The notes: generated by a model not told the origin, from the letters alone. 64,000 bases of DNA from Gemmataceae bacterium (GCA_009692065.1 SHZY01000012.1:1-64000); one strand, 5' to 3'. Shown: positions 30,870 through 47,525, counted from the first letter of the stretch. Translations and numbers: made by a program.

Positions 30870-32285
30870 TTACGCCAGCACCGCCTCCGCGGTTCTCGCT
30901 TTCGGCACAGCTACCAAGCCGGCCAGCAGCCGGTGCATCAACTCCAGCGATTGCTGCGCCTCGACCTCGGTGATGACGAGCGGAGGTGAGATTCGCACGA
31001 CCTTCTTCGCCAGCGGGCCCAGGAGATGAATGCCGACGTTGCCTTCGCCGCGGTAACACGCCAGGACGACGGCGTTTGCCCATTCCGCCGCGGTTTGGCC
31101 GCCGTGGTCGCGCATCTCGACGCCCCAGACCATGCCGCCTTTCTCGCCGCGCACGTGGGCAACAAAGGGCAATTCCTTCAGCTTAAGCAACCCTTTCTCG
31201 AGGACCGCCGAGGACCGCCGGCACGCTTCCAGCACGGGGGTGCGTGCGAACTCGTCGAGCGTCGCCAGGACGGCCGCACAGCAGAGCGGGTTGGCGCTCC
31301 AGGTGTCGGAACCTTCGCCGTAGTCGAGCGCGTTGAACAGCGCCGAGAGCCCGACTGCCGCCGCCACCGGCACGCCGTTGCCCAGCCCCTTGCCGAGGAC
31401 GACGATGTCCGGCTCCAGGCCATAGGTTTCGAACGCGAACAGATCGCCCGTGCGGCCAAAGTTCGACTGAACTTCGTCAAGAATGAAGATGATGTCATTC
31501 TCTCGGCAAAACGCCTGAAGCATTTGCAAGTAGGCCTTGTGCGGATGATACGACCCGCCGCCACCGATGTAGGGTTCCGTAATCAGCACGCTAATCTTGC
31601 GGCCAAACTGCTGCTTGAGGGCTTCTAGTTCCTGACGATAGGGGGATGGATCGAACGGCTGATCACGCAGCGAAACGTCGATGCACTCCTTCATGGGAAA
31701 GCTGATGAAGCGAACGCGCGGATCACGATCGTGATCGGCCTCGGAACCGGTGACGGCGCCGGCCAATCCCTTCTTGCCATGAAAGCCGAAGCGGGTGGCG
31801 ACGATCATCTCGCGCGTGCGATCCCGCGCCAGTGCCGCCCAGAGAGCTTTCTGAATGGCCTCGGAGCCGGACGCGGCCCACATAACGTGCTGAAGCCGTT
31901 TGCCGCCGGGCCTGCTTAGTAGGAGTTCGGCAAGCCGCTTGCTGGCTTGCGTCTCGATGGGCGTGATCGCGTTGTAAGCGGTCAAGGGCAGAGCACTGAA
32001 GAATTCACCCGACAGCGATTGCCAGGGCATGCCCGTCCAGCCCATGTAGGCTGCGAACTCTCGCATCCATGGCGAGGGATTGTGTCCCAGATTGGCGACC
32101 AGGACGCCCGAGGAGAAATCGTAAAGCTTGCGCCCTTCCGGCGTCCAGTGGTAGACGCCCGCGCTCTTGGCAAGCACCGCCTGCGACGGCGTGAAGGTCC
32201 GCAGGCTCTTGGGCTCGAATCGCGCGACGAGATCGCGGTCCGTGTTGGACGTGCTTTCGTTCGCATGATGGATTGACGCGGTCAT
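30870..32285 (-). CDS. Class III PLP-dependent aminotransferase
   Basis: A 471-residue aminotransferase of the ornithine/acetylornithine/4-aminobutyrate group. FILDEVQSNFGRTGDLFAFE holds the PLP-pyridine Asp, and the PLP lysine lies in VVLGKGLGNGVPVAAAVG. The N-terminal half has WAASGSEAIQKALWAALA. The exact substrate is not decidable. The next gene downstream in transcription (metal permease) seems unrelated. A 10-nt tandem duplication occurs near 31201-31220 but leaves the frame open. Confidence 0.88.
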   Translation of the reverse strand: MTASIHHANESTSNTDRDLVARFEPKSLRTFTPSQAVLAKSAGVYHWTPEGRKLYDFSSGVLVANLGHNPSPWMREFAAYMGWTGMPWQSLSGEFFSALPLTAYNAITPIETQASKRLAELLLSRPGGKRLQHVMWAASGSEAIQKALWAALARDRTREMIVATRFGFHGKKGLAGAVTGSEADHDRDPRVRFISFPMKECIDVSLRDQPFDPSPYRQELEALKQQFGRKISVLITEPYIGGGGSYHPHKAYLQMLQAFCRENDIIFILDEVQSNFGRTGDLFAFETYGLEPDIVVLGKGLGNGVPVAAAVGLSALFNALDYGEGSDTWSANPLCCAAVLATLDEFARTPVLEACRRSSAVLEKGLLKLKELPFVAHVRGEKGGMVWGVEMRDHGGQTAAEWANAVVLACYRGEGNVGIHLLGPLAKKVVRISPPLVITEVEAQQSLELMHRLLAGLVAVPKARTAEAVLA

Positions 32286-32303
32286 GGCCGGACTCCACAG
32301 GGC

Positions 32304-32327
32304 CCCGCCATGAATGGCGGGCTATAT
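32304..32327. repeat. Small palindrome, family E
   Basis: CCCGCCATGAATGGCGGG followed by CTATAT, identical to the copy at 10697-10720. It lies between the aminotransferase start and the oxidoreductase stop. Confidence 0.85.
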
Positions 32328-32328
32328 G

Positions 32329-33624
32329 TTAGACGCGATTCGAATACAACACGGCCGCCTCGATCTTGCCTGGCGTCAAGAGAACCAGGCCGCCGCGAGG
32401 GCCGTTGACCTCGACGACGCCGGCCGGCTGTCCCTGGGCCTGGCGTTCGAGCAAGGCCTCCATCGCCTGCACGATGGCCACGGTGTTGCGGTCAGCGCCG
32501 ACGTCGTTGTAATCGAGCGCACGCATCTGCGTCAATCGCTCCTCGCGCAGGGCAGGGGGGCCTGCGAATTCGACGTAGGCCACTTCCTCAAAAAACTTTT
32601 GAATGATCTCGATGCCATAGCCGCGCTGCGAGCGCTCGCCCCACGGCTCCAGGAAGCTGCCGTTGTAGTGATGATTGGGCGTAATCTTGAGGTTGCCCGG
32701 CGTGCGATTTTCGATCGTCATCTCGACGCCGCGCTTGCGCTGGTGAGCGTTCCAGACGCCGTTGTCGAAGCGGAATTGCACCTCCTGATCGACATAGCCG
32801 GGGAAGTTGTCGGGCGTGACCCAGCTGGTGTGAATGTCGAACGCAGCCTCGCGGCCATCGGGGTAGGCGTAGACGATTTGCAGTTGCACGGAGTCCCAGG
32901 TATTGCCAGTTGCGGGCCCGACGATGCCGCGCTGGCCATTGCAGGTGATGCGGGCGAGTTTCCATTTTCCGCCAAACGTGAAGTCAATCAGCTTGATGTA
33001 GTGCACCGCGACGTAGGTGCCGGGATTGCGGCCCTGGATCCACTCGGCAAACTGGCTGCCGCTGATCGACTTGGGTTCCAAAAGCGTGCAGTAGCCGTTG
33101 TTGACGTGCTGGAAGTTGCCATCGACATAATGGGTGTGGAGTTTCTTGTGATCGGGATCGCCGAGCTTGTGATAGACGATCTTGGCGAGCGCGTTGTTTT
33201 TCTTGGCGAGCGTGTCAAGGGCGTCGAGTTCTTGCAGCTTCAAGACGGAAGGCTTTTCGATCAGCACGTGCTTGCCCGCTTCGAGCGCTAACCGGGCCGA
33301 CTCGAAATGCCGATCGTCCGGCGTCGCCACGCAGACGGCATCGACGCCGTGCGTCAACAATTGCTGCGTCGAAGCGGCGCCGGCGAAGCTGGCAAACGGC
33401 GTGATCTTCGCGCCGGCTTCCTGGCGATATTTTTCCGCACGGCTGCCCGTTCGGCTGGCGACTGCGCTCAACTCGATGTCGATGACGCCGAAATCGCGGC
33501 GATAGATCCCCTCGGCGTGGGCGCGTTCAAAAAACGGACGGTAGGTCTCGTCGAAGATCATGCCCATGCCGATCATGCCGGCACGGAGTTTATGGCAGGA
33601 GAGATTGGCGCTCATGGCAATCAT
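32329..33624 (-). CDS. Gfo/Idh/MocA family oxidoreductase
   Basis: A 431-residue NAD(P)-dependent dehydrogenase-like protein. The Rossmann start is RAGMIGMGMIFDE, and the second motif GKHVLIEKPSVLKLQELDAL contains the EKP that binds cofactor. The C-terminal alpha/beta domain is complete. The family acts on sugars and other polyols; substrate unknown. No export signal is seen. Starts at MIAM or Met4 are equally possible. Confidence 0.88.
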   Translation of the reverse strand: MIAMSANLSCHKLRAGMIGMGMIFDETYRPFFERAHAEGIYRRDFGVIDIELSAVASRTGSRAEKYRQEAGAKITPFASFAGAASTQQLLTHGVDAVCVATPDDRHFESARLALEAGKHVLIEKPSVLKLQELDALDTLAKKNNALAKIVYHKLGDPDHKKLHTHYVDGNFQHVNNGYCTLLEPKSISGSQFAEWIQGRNPGTYVAVHYIKLIDFTFGGKWKLARITCNGQRGIVGPATGNTWDSVQLQIVYAYPDGREAAFDIHTSWVTPDNFPGYVDQEVQFRFDNGVWNAHQRKRGVEMTIENRTPGNLKITPNHHYNGSFLEPWGERSQRGYGIEIIQKFFEEVAYVEFAGPPALREERLTQMRALDYNDVGADRNTVAIVQAMEALLERQAQGQPAGVVEVNGPRGGLVLLTPGKIEAAVLYSNRV

Positions 33625-33665
33625 GATAGGGACGTGATGCGACCGCGTTCAGGGTTCCAAGTCCT

Positions 33666-33702
33666 CGTTTAACGTTTGCAGGCGTCTTGCAAACGCTAAA
33701 CG
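33666..33702. repeat. Palindromic element, family A variant
   Basis: CGTTTAACGTTTGCA and TTGCAAACGCTAAACG arms, between the kinase stop and the oxidoreductase start. Confidence 0.88.
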
Positions 33703-33714
33703 AAGAAACGGACC

Positions 33715-35031
33715 TCACCGCCCCACCATCAAATACGCCCGCAGTTCTCGGCAAATTTGTTCGCAAAATGGCTTGCGCGACGCTTGCAGCATCTGTGGAT
33801 GCACGACACTGATATCGACCATGCTCCGCGTGCCGGCCTGTTTCTTGGCCATGTGCAGCTCCAGGGCGATCCAGTCGATCTGCTGTTCGGTCTTCGGTCC
33901 GAACCAGCTCAACATGTTTTTTTTCGCAGCAACTTCCTGAACCCGCGGCAATTTCACCTTGATGACACCCGCCTCGCTTTCGACCACCTGGCCGCCGACG
34001 CCATCGACGAAGCCGCGCAGCTTCATGGCCGCGGTTTGCTCGAGCATGCTGGCCTCGAACTTGTCGATGATGTTACGAGGATCAACGCGTTGGTGATCCT
34101 GCAGCATCGAAATGGCATTGTCGCGGGACGACTCGAATGCGTCTTGGTCGAGCAGGATGTGGCCGAGCGCGAGTTGATAGGCCTCGATCAAGGCCCGTGC
34201 CGACTCCGGCCGATCCTTGGGAAATTTGCTGAGGCAACTCAGGACCAACTGCTCCAGCGCCGACGAAACCCCGGTCACGTGCCAGTGCGGAAAACGCGGC
34301 GGCGGCTGATGAACGTTGGCCAGCATGATCTGGTGCGGGTCGTTCAGATGCTCGAAGGGCACGTGGCCGGTCAAAAGTCCATAGAGAAGCACACCGACAC
34401 TATAAAGGTCGCCGCGATGATCGACTTGCCGACCCTCGATCTGCTCCGGGCAAATGTAGTCAGGCGTGCCGCCGTCGATCGAGCTGGACGCACTGTCGAG
34501 CTGCCCCGACGGGATGTAGAAGCCGATGCGCCGCGCCAGGCCAAAGTCCATCACCTTGATCGTCTCGCGCGGCGTCCCTTCGTCCACGATTATCAGATTG
34601 GCCGGCGTCAAATCGCGGTGCAACAGGCCATTGTCATGAGCGGCTTGCAGGAACAGGCAAAGCGGGGCTAGAAATTGACCGGCGCGCACCGGCGAGAGCC
34701 GATCGTGCTTCTGCATCATCTGATCGAGCGTGATGCCGCGAACATATTCCATGACAATGAACGGCGGCTCAACGCTGGCCGGCGAGGCCTGGTGGAAGGT
34801 TACCGCATTTGGATGGCGGAAGCGGCGCATCAGGTCGGTTTCCTGCTGGAATCGCTGGCGTGTCTTGGCGTCGGTGAGGAGATGTTCGTGGATCGTCTTG
34901 ACGACGACCGTCTCGCCAGGACGCTTGCTGCGGGCAAGATACACCTTGCCCATGCCGCCCTCGCCGAGCAGACGCACAAGGTTGTACTCATTGAGACCAG
35001 CGAGTTTCGGCAAGGGGGTCATGGTCGGCAT
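33715..35031 (-). CDS. Serine/threonine protein kinase
   Basis: A 438-residue Hanks-type kinase. It has the glycine loop LLGEGGMGKVYLARS (21-35), ATP lysine Lys45 in VVVKTI, catalytic loop HRDLTPANLII (Lys of HRDxKxxN replaced by Thr-Pro), DFGLAR and CPEQIEG in place of APE. The C-terminal 150 residues are not a kinase and have no membrane segment or sensory domain I recognise. It is monocistronic. Confidence 0.9.
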   Translation of the reverse strand: MPTMTPLPKLAGLNEYNLVRLLGEGGMGKVYLARSKRPGETVVVKTIHEHLLTDAKTRQRFQQETDLMRRFRHPNAVTFHQASPASVEPPFIVMEYVRGITLDQMMQKHDRLSPVRAGQFLAPLCLFLQAAHDNGLLHRDLTPANLIIVDEGTPRETIKVMDFGLARRIGFYIPSGQLDSASSSIDGGTPDYICPEQIEGRQVDHRGDLYSVGVLLYGLLTGHVPFEHLNDPHQIMLANVHQPPPRFPHWHVTGVSSALEQLVLSCLSKFPKDRPESARALIEAYQLALGHILLDQDAFESSRDNAISMLQDHQRVDPRNIIDKFEASMLEQTAAMKLRGFVDGVGGQVVESEAGVIKVKLPRVQEVAAKKNMLSWFGPKTEQQIDWIALELHMAKKQAGTRSMVDISVVHPQMLQASRKPFCEQICRELRAYLMVGR

Positions 35032-35098
35032 GCGCAGGCCTCCGGCGAGGGGGCAAGGTATCTGCGCAAGTGTAGGTCGGAAATGGGGGGATGCAAAT

Positions 35099-35142
35099 CA
35101 GGAGTCAGGAGGTGTCGCTGACTCCTGACTCCTGACTCCTGG
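35099..35142. repeat. Palindromic element of CAGGAGT units
   Basis: TCAGGAGTCAGGA and its complement TCCTGACTCCTGACTCCTG around a short loop, built of 7-nt CAGGAGT units. It lies between the kinase and the PPC-repeat protein. A similar element follows the DUF1559 gene at 60161. Confidence 0.85.
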
Positions 35143-35145
35143 TTT

Positions 35146-36249
35146 TCACTCCCCCTTGCGAACCTTCAGCGTGAACGCGCCCGTCTCATCGCCGTCCAGT
35201 GTGCTGGCAAGGATGTGATAAATGCCGTCACGCTCGGCCCGGAAGCTGATGCGTGAGTTGAGGTCGCCGCCCGTGTCGTCATCCTCGGCCAGCAGCTTGC
35301 TCTTGCCGTCAAAGAGGTACACGTAGGAGTCCATGGTGGGGCTGGCGAGATCGATGGTGTAGTTCTGCCCGGCCTTCAGCTGGACGCTGTAGACCTTGCC
35401 GAGCTTGGCGACCGCCGTCTCGTCGGCCTTGTTGATGTTGGCCATGATGCTGATGCCGTCCTTGCCGATCTCGCGCGGCTTGGCCTCGCCTTTGAGGGTG
35501 AACTCGCGCACCTTGAGATTGAACTTGCCGACCTGGCCGTCGAAGGACGCGACGACGAGGTTGACAGGAGCGTTGTCCGTCACGGCACAGATTACTTTGG
35601 CCAGATCCTGGCCGAGCAGGCGGTTCTTGCCGTCGAAGACGTAAATCTGGCAATCGAAATCCTCGCTGTCGATCTCGAAGAGATAAGACTGACCGGCCTT
35701 GAGCTGAACGCTGACGACCTTGGTGAGCTTGCCGAGGTCGGTCTTGTCGTTCTGAGCGAGGTTGCCGGCATGTTCGAAGCCCTTCTTTTCGAGAGTGAAT
35801 GGCTTGGCATTGCCCGTGATCTTCAGTTCGCGCACCTTGAGGCTGAACTTGCCGAGCTGGGCGTCGAACGTGGTGACGATGACCTGATGGTCGCCATTCT
35901 CGGCAGGGGAGTGGATGATGCGCGAGTTGAGGTCGCCGCCGCCGTCGTCATCCTCGGCCAACTGATTGCCGGCCTTGTCGAGCAGCCGCAGGTAGGAATC
36001 GAAGTCCTTGCTGTCGAGATCGATGACGTAGGTCCGGTCCTTGGCGAGCTTCACCGTGTACTTCTTGGAGGGGTTCCCGATCTTCGGGTCCTTCGAATCG
36101 TTCTGGTTGAGTTCGGCACTTATCTCAAGCGGCTTGAACGTCGGCGCCGGCTCTTCCTTCTTGTCCTTGGGCAACGGCTTTGACTGGGCAATGCCAAAGG
36201 CAATCAGAAGGATCGACGGCACCACCAGGGACAAGCTGACGAGACGCAT
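35146..36249 (-). CDS. Secreted protein with three PPC-like repeats
   Basis: A 367-residue protein with a signal peptide (residues 1-23). Three similar modules of about 100-110 residues begin near 55, 170 and 275. Each contains YVIDLDSKDFDSYLRLLD-like and GNxLAEDDDGGGDLNSRI-like sequences, the pattern of bacterial pre-peptidase C-terminal (PPC) beta domains. The middle copy has lost the acidic DDDGGGDLNSR segment. There is no protease domain, so the protein is likely a binding or structural envelope protein. Confidence 0.82.
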   Translation of the reverse strand: MRLVSLSLVVPSILLIAFGIAQSKPLPKDKKEEPAPTFKPLEISAELNQNDSKDPKIGNPSKKYTVKLAKDRTYVIDLDSKDFDSYLRLLDKAGNQLAEDDDGGGDLNSRIIHSPAENGDHQVIVTTFDAQLGKFSLKVRELKITGNAKPFTLEKKGFEHAGNLAQNDKTDLGKLTKVVSVQLKAGQSYLFEIDSEDFDCQIYVFDGKNRLLGQDLAKVICAVTDNAPVNLVVASFDGQVGKFNLKVREFTLKGEAKPREIGKDGISIMANINKADETAVAKLGKVYSVQLKAGQNYTIDLASPTMDSYVYLFDGKSKLLAEDDDTGGDLNSRISFRAERDGIYHILASTLDGDETGAFTLKVRKGE

Positions 36250-36362
36250 GGGAAGACCTCCTGAGATGGCGAGCCGAGAGGCGTAAGCCTCCGGGTAAGA
36301 AGTCCGTTGTCGCGGATTTCCTCACAATAAGCAAGACGAATGGGCTCTTTCCGCCCACGAAC

Positions 36363-36463
36363 GGCAATTAAACATAACGGACATTATCGGACGTTGGCCT
36401 AATCGGCGCCGCATTTTTCGCGGCAAGAATTGCGTCCGATAATGGCACTTATGTTGAATTGCC
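36363..36463. mobile_element. AT-richer MITE-like element with 31-bp terminal inverted repeats
   Basis: The left end GGCAATTAAACATAACGGAC continues through CATTATCGGACG. The right end CGTCCGATAATG continues to TTATGTTGAATTGCC and is its imperfect reverse complement. About 40 nt lie between, with an inner GCCGC/GCGGC hairpin. It carries no coding sequence. It is longer and more AT-rich than the other palindromes and sits upstream of the PPC protein, downstream of accA. Confidence 0.7.
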
Positions 36464-36482
36464 GAGTTGCGGCGCGAATCGA

Positions 36483-37478
36483 CTACTGATTGCCCGCCAC
36501 CGCAACCGCCGGCGGCTCGCCTTCATCGAACACGCCCATCTTGCGAAACTTCTGGTAACGCTGCTCCAAAAGTTCTTCGAGCGGAACAAGCTTTAGGTCG
36601 CGCAGATAGCGCAAGAGATAGGCCTTGAGAATGTTTCCCATCTGGCGTGGATCGCGATGGGCGGCTCCCAGCGGCTCGGGGATGATCTCGTCGATGATGT
36701 GCAGCTTGAACAGGTCGCGGGAGGTCAGCTTCAAGGCGTCGGCGGCGAGACGTTTGGTCTCGTAGTTGGCTTCCTTCCAGAGGATGCCGGCGCAGCCTTC
36801 GGGACTGATGACCGAATAGTACGCGAACTCCAACATGGAGACGCGGTCGCCGATGCCGATGCCGAGCGCGCCGCCGGAGCCCCCTTCGCCGATGACGATG
36901 CAGATGATCGGCGTCTCCAGACTCGCCATTTCGAAAAGGTTGTTGGCGATTAGCTGGGCCTGGCCGCGCTCTTCGGCGCCGATGCCGGGATAGGCTCCTG
37001 GCGTATCGATCAGGCAGATAATCGGCAGATTGAACTTCTCGGCGAGCCTCATCTTGTTGAGGGCCTTGCGGTAGCCTTCCGGATGAGCGCAGCCGAACAG
37101 ACACTCGCTTTTTTCTTTGAGGTTGTGTCCCTTTTGATGGCCGATCAGCATGACGCGATGATCGCCGAGGCGGGCGAAGCCGGAGCGCATGGCTCGATCG
37201 TCGCCGATGGCGCGGTCGCCGTGCAACTCGACAAATTCGTCGAAGATCATGTTGACGTAATCGACGGTTTGCGGCCGGTCGGGATGGCGTGAGACGAGAA
37301 TGGTGTCCCAGGGAGTCAGGTTGGTGTAGATCTTGCGGGTGAGGTTGGTCAACTCGCGGCGAATGCAGCGGACTTCCTCGCTGGTGCCGCCCTGCTCGTC
37401 CGCCATCGCCTCCAGACGCGCCAGGAGTTCTTCCATCTCCTGAATTTCTTTCTCGAACGGTAGTTTGTATTTGGACAT
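36483..37478 (-). CDS. accA: Acetyl-CoA carboxylase carboxyltransferase subunit alpha
   Basis: The alpha subunit of the carboxyltransferase, partner of AccD (13363-14187). 331 aa, near the usual 320. The N-terminus LPFEKEIQEMEELLARLEAM, DRPQTVDYVNMIFDEFVELH and the oxyanion region GEGGSGGALGIGIGDRVSM are diagnostic. Monocistronic. Confidence 0.96.
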   Translation of the reverse strand: MSKYKLPFEKEIQEMEELLARLEAMADEQGGTSEEVRCIRRELTNLTRKIYTNLTPWDTILVSRHPDRPQTVDYVNMIFDEFVELHGDRAIGDDRAMRSGFARLGDHRVMLIGHQKGHNLKEKSECLFGCAHPEGYRKALNKMRLAEKFNLPIICLIDTPGAYPGIGAEERGQAQLIANNLFEMASLETPIICIVIGEGGSGGALGIGIGDRVSMLEFAYYSVISPEGCAGILWKEANYETKRLAADALKLTSRDLFKLHIIDEIIPEPLGAAHRDPRQMGNILKAYLLRYLRDLKLVPLEELLEQRYQKFRKMGVFDEGEPPAVAVAGNQ

Positions 37479-37617
37479 GGTTGGAGTGCCCTGTCGGAAT
37501 TACAACCGGTTTTGTACTGGATTGAGCGGCAGAACGCCAGAGGATTTGCGGGGGGGGCGCTACCAGCGAACACCCCCAGGAATCGCTGCGCTCATCCTGG
37601 GGCTTGTGGGATTGTCT

Positions 37618-38733
37618 CTATTCTTGGCGGATCTTGATGAAGACCTGGATCGTGCCCGGCTGCGTCGCACGCCGCTGGTTGACGAACTGCTGAACTTCCT
37701 TTGATGCGGCACCATTCGCGTTCATGGGCAACAGCACAACTTGCCGAGTGTTCTTGGGCTGCGGCTGCACGTCCTTGCTATCCTTCGGCTCGATGGCGCT
37801 CGGCTCAACACCGAGCAGCTTGGCGACTTTTTGACGGTCGTCCTTGGCCACTGGCTTGACTGCAAGATTCTTGTACGGCGACTCGACCAACCTCTGAGTC
37901 TTGTTCAGGCCAACGACAAACGATTCGCCCAGTTCGCTCATCAACCTGGTCATTTCGTCGGGCGTCAAGTTCTCGGCGAACACCAGATACTCAACCTTGG
38001 CCTGGTTCTTGTCCTGGAGCTTTTTCTCGGCGGCCGGATCGGTGACGAGGCTGATTTCACGGTATTTGAGCACGTCTTTCAATCGCTTCATCGCGTCCGA
38101 GTTGCTTTTCACGGTGATGTCAAACTGAACTGCTTTGTCGCGATTGAGTTCGCGGTTGAGTTCCTGAGCGCCGCCGTTCTGGATGTCGTGGAACGCCACG
38201 GCAAAGGGTTTTTCGACCGGCACCGGCGCGCCGAAGCCACGGAAGGTCTCCGCAATCATGTCGCTCAGCAGCGGATTCGTCTTTTTCGGCGTTGGGCTAG
38301 GCGTCGGATCCGGCTTCGGCTCGGGCTTGATTTCGGGTTGGGTGTTCTTGACGATAATGTCGTCCTTGGTCGGCTCCGTCAGGGCCTTCCAGGAGAGGAA
38401 ACCGATGACGCCGATCAACAGCGACGCAGCCAGCGAAGCGGTAACGTAAGGCAGCCACCGACGCCTCGCCTCTCTGGCCGGCGCCGGCTGCTTCGGCTGC
38501 ACTTGCTGCTCGGTGATCGCTTGCAGAACAGCGTCCACCAAGCTCGGCTCCACCTTGTGCTGCGGCAACTGCTTGATCTTGTGGGTGTTTTCTTGCAACT
38601 GACGCAATACGTCACGCGCCTCGGACGATTCCTTCAAGAGGCGCACGACCGCCTCACGCTGGCGGTGCTCTAGTTCGCCATCGACGAAGGCAGTCAGGAG
38701 TTGCAGAACTTGATCGGACAACATGATATTCAC
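37618..38733 (-). CDS. Putative anti-sigma factor with one membrane segment
   Basis: 371 residues. Residues 1-60 form a small helical domain (LLTAFVDGELEHRQREAVVR) like the N-terminus of anti-sigma factors, though the usual zinc-binding HxxxCxxC is absent. A membrane helix lies near 95-115 (YVTASLAASLLIGVIGFLSW). A Pro/Lys linker follows, then a 200-residue domain outside the membrane. It starts 36 bp after the ECF sigma gene, so it probably inhibits that factor. The assignment rests mainly on context. Confidence 0.72.
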   Translation of the reverse strand: MNIMLSDQVLQLLTAFVDGELEHRQREAVVRLLKESSEARDVLRQLQENTHKIKQLPQHKVEPSLVDAVLQAITEQQVQPKQPAPAREARRRWLPYVTASLAASLLIGVIGFLSWKALTEPTKDDIIVKNTQPEIKPEPKPDPTPSPTPKKTNPLLSDMIAETFRGFGAPVPVEKPFAVAFHDIQNGGAQELNRELNRDKAVQFDITVKSNSDAMKRLKDVLKYREISLVTDPAAEKKLQDKNQAKVEYLVFAENLTPDEMTRLMSELGESFVVGLNKTQRLVESPYKNLAVKPVAKDDRQKVAKLLGVEPSAIEPKDSKDVQPQPKNTRQVVLLPMNANGAASKEVQQFVNQRRATQPGTIQVFIKIRQE

Positions 38734-38769
38734 TCACTCGTTCAGCCCACGCTGGTCTACGACCCCCGG

Positions 38770-39342
38770 CTAAACTTCTCGTTTGTCTTGTTGAATCAGG
38801 ATATCGCGGATCTCCAGGCGGGCCCGGTGCAAGCGGCTCCGAATCGTGCCCACCGGGACGCCGAGGATATCGGCCATCTCCTCGTACTTCATCCCTTCCA
38901 TGTCTTTCATGACGAGCACCGCGCGGTGCTCGGCGGATAGCTTGCTCAATGCCTCATGGACCCTGCGTTCTTGCTCTGCCATCTCAATGGCATGACCGGG
39001 CTGACTTGCCTCGGCGGGATCGACCGGGTCAATCGCGTTCTTGTCTTCACCACTCGGCTGGATGCGAAGCACCGGGCGCTGCTTGCGTTTCATGCTGATC
39101 GCCGTATTCACGGCAATGCGATATAGCCAGGTGAAAAAGAGCGAGTCCCCTTTGAACGAGTGCAGGGACTGGTAGGCGTGTAGGAAAGCCTCTTGCACCA
39201 CATCACGAGCGTCTTCGGCGTTGTTTGCGAGTCGCAGCACCGTGTTAAACAGACGATCCTGATAGCGCGACACCAATTCGCCAAATGCGGCGGTGTTGCC
39301 TTGCCGAGCCTCGGTAATCAGTCGGTTATCGTCTGCGCTCAC
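38770..39342 (-). CDS. ECF-type RNA polymerase sigma factor
   Basis: A 190-residue sigma-70 family protein with regions 2 and 4 only. Region 2 has FNTVLRLANNAEDARDVVQE then AFLHAYQSLHSF; region 4 has LSAEHRAVLVMKDMEGMKYE then EMADILGVPVGTIRSRLHRA. It would direct polymerase to a stress or envelope regulon, with the membrane protein downstream as its likely anti-sigma factor. It is divergent from uvrA. The intergenic region carries two GTAAACTAT repeats (about 39451 and 39511). Confidence 0.93.
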   Translation of the reverse strand: MSADDNRLITEARQGNTAAFGELVSRYQDRLFNTVLRLANNAEDARDVVQEAFLHAYQSLHSFKGDSLFFTWLYRIAVNTAISMKRKQRPVLRIQPSGEDKNAIDPVDPAEASQPGHAIEMAEQERRVHEALSKLSAEHRAVLVMKDMEGMKYEEMADILGVPVGTIRSRLHRARLEIRDILIQQDKREV

Positions 39343-39553
39343 GATGCCCTACTGCACAATGGACGCGGTTCGACGTGGAAACGTTCCAGAATCGACAGCT
39401 TTCTTTCTCCCATGATATACCAAGGCCTCAGGCACAATGCCAATCTGATTCGTAAACTATTGAAAAATAGACGGTTATGGCCGAACCCTGGAGAATGCCT
39501 GGCCTGGGTTGTAAACTATCGGGAAGTGCACAATCGTTTACATTGAGCTTCCT

Positions 39554-39591
39554 CGTCTAGCGTTTGCACGATGCCATGCGAGCGCTAAACG
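39554..39591. repeat. Palindromic element, family A variant
   Basis: CGTCTAGCGTTTGCA and GCGAGCGCTAAACG arms around ATGCCAT. It ends 16 bp before the uvrA start codon. Confidence 0.87.
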
Positions 39592-39607
39592 AAGAAAGAA
39601 CCACGAC

Positions 39608-46645
<7,038 letters not shown>

Positions 46646-46703
46646 TCAATTCTCGGCGCGTATGATGATTCTCAAATTCGTATGATCCGCTAGGGAGGCC
46701 GCC

Positions 46704-47525
46704 ATGCGCCGAATCGCGATCGTCCTCTGGGTGTTGTTGTTTGCCAACGCGGCCAGCTTTGCCCATTACAACATGTTGCTTCCTGACAGGCCGTGGGCGA
46801 ACAAGGACGAGAAGGTCACGTTCACCTACCAGTTCGGGCACCCGTTCGAGCACGAGTTGTTTGACGCCCCGGAGCCGCGCACGGTCATTGTGATCTTGCC
46901 GGACGGCAAAACACAGAAGGTGGAGAAGTTTTCCAAGTTGGCCCTGAAGGGCGCCGATGGCAAGAAGGTGACCGGCTACCGCTTCACCTACGAGCCAACG
47001 ATGCGCGGCGATCATACGGTTGTCCTGCAAACACCACCGATCTGGATGGAGGAAACCAAGGACTTTATCCAAGACACGGTCAAGGTTGTACTACATGTAC
47101 AAGCGCAGAAAAACTGGGACGCGGACTTGCCGGCGGGAGTTCTCAGCGACAGCAAGCTCAAGGTGATTCCGCTAACGCGCCCCTACGGGTTGCTGTCGGG
47201 AATGATCTTCCAGGCACGCTTTGCACTGCCGCCAGGCAAGATTGGTCAAACTGGCAAGGTGCTTGCAACGACCGCGGGCCAAGAGGTCGAAATCGAACGC
47301 TACAATCCAGAACCGGTCAAGAATCCGCCCGCCGATGAATTCGTTACCTTCAAGACGAAGACTGATCAGAACAGCGTTTTCACCTTCGCGTTTCCGCAAG
47401 CAGGCTGGTGGTGCATGACCGCCGGTTGTCACGATCAGAAGCAACGCCAGTGGACGGACGCCGGCAGGGAAGGCCCTATCCGTGAACGGGCGACTCTCTG
47501 GATTCACGTGGACGAAAAGAAATGA
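46704..47525 (+). CDS. DUF4198-type secreted protein
   Basis: A 273-residue protein with a signal peptide (residues 1-20, SFAHYNM) starting with AHYNMLLPDRPWANKDEKVT, which resembles DUF4198 proteins found with nickel/cobalt uptake genes. The mature protein is beta-rich, with a second domain after 160. Good ribosome binding site (AGGGAGG). It overlaps cbiM by 4 bp (ATGA), so the two are translationally coupled and probably act together in metal uptake. Confidence 0.78.
   Translation: MRRIAIVLWVLLFANAASFAHYNMLLPDRPWANKDEKVTFTYQFGHPFEHELFDAPEPRTVIVILPDGKTQKVEKFSKLALKGADGKKVTGYRFTYEPTMRGDHTVVLQTPPIWMEETKDFIQDTVKVVLHVQAQKNWDADLPAGVLSDSKLKVIPLTRPYGLLSGMIFQARFALPPGKIGQTGKVLATTAGQEVEIERYNPEPVKNPPADEFVTFKTKTDQNSVFTFAFPQAGWWCMTAGCHDQKQRQWTDAGREGPIRERATLWIHVDEKK

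Noticed and set aside
31201-31220. 10-nt tandem repeat in the aminotransferase gene as a frameshift
   Set aside because: The reading frame remains open and the surrounding protein is of normal length, so the repeat does not break the gene.
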